Positions 63,162 to 64,000 of a stretch of DNA of 64,000 nucleotides are shown here, one piece after another. Location: NCBI GenBank assembly GCA_963800255.1, contig CAWDAK010000009.1:186001-250000 (forward strand). Direction: 5' to 3'. Position 1 is the first letter of the stretch, and the number at the start of each line of letters is the position of its first letter. A model generated the notes under the pieces. That model was given only the letters and a program-made list of their open reading frames with translations, was not told where the DNA came from and made no database searches. The DNA is from DATFVA01 sp963800255. GTDB lineage: Bacteria > Bacteroidota > Ignavibacteria > Ignavibacteriales > Ignavibacteriaceae. Both the position numbers and the translations under genes were made by a program.

Positions 63162-63427
63162 TAATCGGATAATAAGATTATTTTGTCAATAGGTTTATTC
63201 GCCCCCCTTTAACTTGCTGTATTAACCGGATTCAGAAATATATCCCGCTCTGTGCAGCATTATCTTCAATCCTCTATAGCGGCAGCATTATATTCATAGC
63301 CGCATAGCGGCGTTATATCAGTAGAGCCTGTCCCGTTACAAAGAACCTAAGAAGATTCTCGGCGAGGAATAGACTGCTGCGGGTGCGGGAATGTGGTGAG
63401 GGGATGTGTTTATATTGCGATGTTCTA
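63162..63427. other. non-coding sequence with repeat pieces (3' exon of the intron)
   Basis: It contains the hairpin GCCGC-ATA-GCGGC at 63299-63311 and, next to the intron boundary, CGATGTTCTA (63418-63427), which matches the arm of the repeats at 61.5-62.4 kb. No gene is seen. Confidence 0.7.
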
Positions 63428-64000
63428 ATCGGGTAGGAGGCGGCAATGCCGCCGTCCCCCCACACCACCCGGCATACTCACGTACCAGGGCGGTTTCCAA
63501 TAACCTTTTTACTCCTCATCTATTTAGTTAAGGGCTCCAGACCAATCTGAACAAACCATTTTATACCCATCGTCTGTCCTACTGCAACTTTCTTCGACAT
63601 ATTCCACCATCCCTGTGAATACATAGCTACGTTCCAGCTCTTTGTTTCTGGACATCCCAGACTTTGCAGGAACTTTACTATTGTATATTTCCTTCCACAT
63701 TGCTTTAGTCTATAGCATCTTAGTTTTCTGCGTATCCAGCCATCCATATGCTTTAGATTATTCAGCCAACAGTTTGCCAGTCTGAAGTAATTTCTCCATC
63801 CTGTTATTGCCTGATTCAGTTCCCTGATAACCTGTTCGAACCTTACCCCTCTGTTTCTCTTTGTTATCATTCTTACCTTGTCCTTCAGGCGGTCTATGCT
63901 TTTATCTGCAACCCTTATTCCGCCGCCGGACATTATGGTATATCCGAGGAACTTTACGTCTGAGCAGTGTCTTACTCCACTTTTCGAACGATTCACCTTT
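63428..64000 (-). mobile_element. 3' end of a group II intron, cut by the right edge
   Basis: Between the maturase gene and 63428, on the minus strand, the sequence folds as the last domains of a bacterial group II intron: a domain V-like stem-loop CCGCCCTGGTACGTGAG...GCCGGGTGGTGT, then GGGGGGACGGCGGC/GCCGCCTCC, ending CTACCCGAT at the boundary near 63428. This 3' end is typical of bacterial group II introns. The 5' half of the intron and the 5' exon lie outside the window. The 3' exon starts TAGAACATCG. Confidence 0.8.
63520..64000 (-). CDS. group II intron reverse transcriptase/maturase, 3' part only
   Basis: The frame is open to the window edge, so only the C-terminal ~160 residues are seen: VRHCSDVKFLGYTIMSGGG (end of the RT fingers/palm), then domain X with AITGWRNYFRLANC, HMDGWIRRKLRCYRLKQC and the tail SLGCPETKSWNVAMYSQGWW. 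Domain X stabilises the intron RNA during splicing. No H-N-H endonuclease domain follows: the protein ends with GIKWFVQIGLEPLTK. The GTG at 63996 is internal, not a start. Confidence 0.92.
   Translation of the reverse strand, partial: KVNRSKSGVRHCSDVKFLGYTIMSGGGIRVADKSIDRLKDKVRMITKRNRGVRFEQVIRELNQAITGWRNYFRLANCWLNNLKHMDGWIRRKLRCYRLKQCGRKYTIVKFLQSLGCPETKSWNVAMYSQGWWNMSKKVAVGQTMGIKWFVQIGLEPLTK

Overview
The window is a stretch of bacterial chromosome that most resembles the Ignavibacteria/Chlorobi side of the Bacteroidota. The pointers are a C-terminal type IX secretion sorting domain on a multicopper oxidase, a DUF5683 protein, a PASTA-rpe pair, folP-cdaA, and 2-oxoacid:ferredoxin oxidoreductases with a fused gamma-alpha subunit. 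This placement is inferred from protein families; there is no rRNA gene to confirm it. There is no prophage, plasmid backbone or CRISPR array.

Layout. 0-17.9 kb is dense housekeeping DNA: tRNA-Pro and a MerR regulator; an overlapping aroQ/HAD operon; a divergent Ppx/GppA gene; a very compact minus-strand run parA-parB-DUF5683-Yip1-argD-nadB; UPF0173 and CHAD genes; folP-cdaA; PASTA-rpe; then a peptide transporter and rqcH on the plus strand. 17.9-24 kb holds crcB-DUF190 fluoride genes behind an aminotransferase, an N-terminally truncated multicopper oxidase and an encapsulin-type ferritin with no shell gene. 24-34 kb has a MacAB-TolC-like efflux operon, a four-tRNA cluster (Pro, Arg, His, Glu), a MazF-type toxin-antitoxin pair and a Lol-type ABC exporter. 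34-47 kb holds leucyl aminopeptidase with nrnA, two paralogous korAB operons separated by a terminator, dsbD and nadE.

From 47 kb on the window becomes accessory. Single genes linked to envelope, stress or repair (PspC/LiaF-like pair, MGMT-like, glycerophosphodiesterase, topoisomerase IB, SDR oxidoreductase, PRC-barrel, VOC) sit between clusters of short hairpin repeats. A potassium module lies at 54.4-60.5 kb: a sigma-54 response regulator, a DUF4118-GAF protein, a Trk/Ktr channel gene broken by several frameshifts, its RCK subunit and a histidine kinase, with a candidate UAS and -24/-12 promoter. The right edge is the 3' end of a group II intron inserted in one of the repeats.

The main non-genic signal is two families of imperfect-palindrome repeats in which both arms of the stem change together between copies, so the hairpin survives while the sequence drifts. 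Frameshifts in argD, the SDR gene and especially the Trk region point either to real decay or to indel errors in the assembly.
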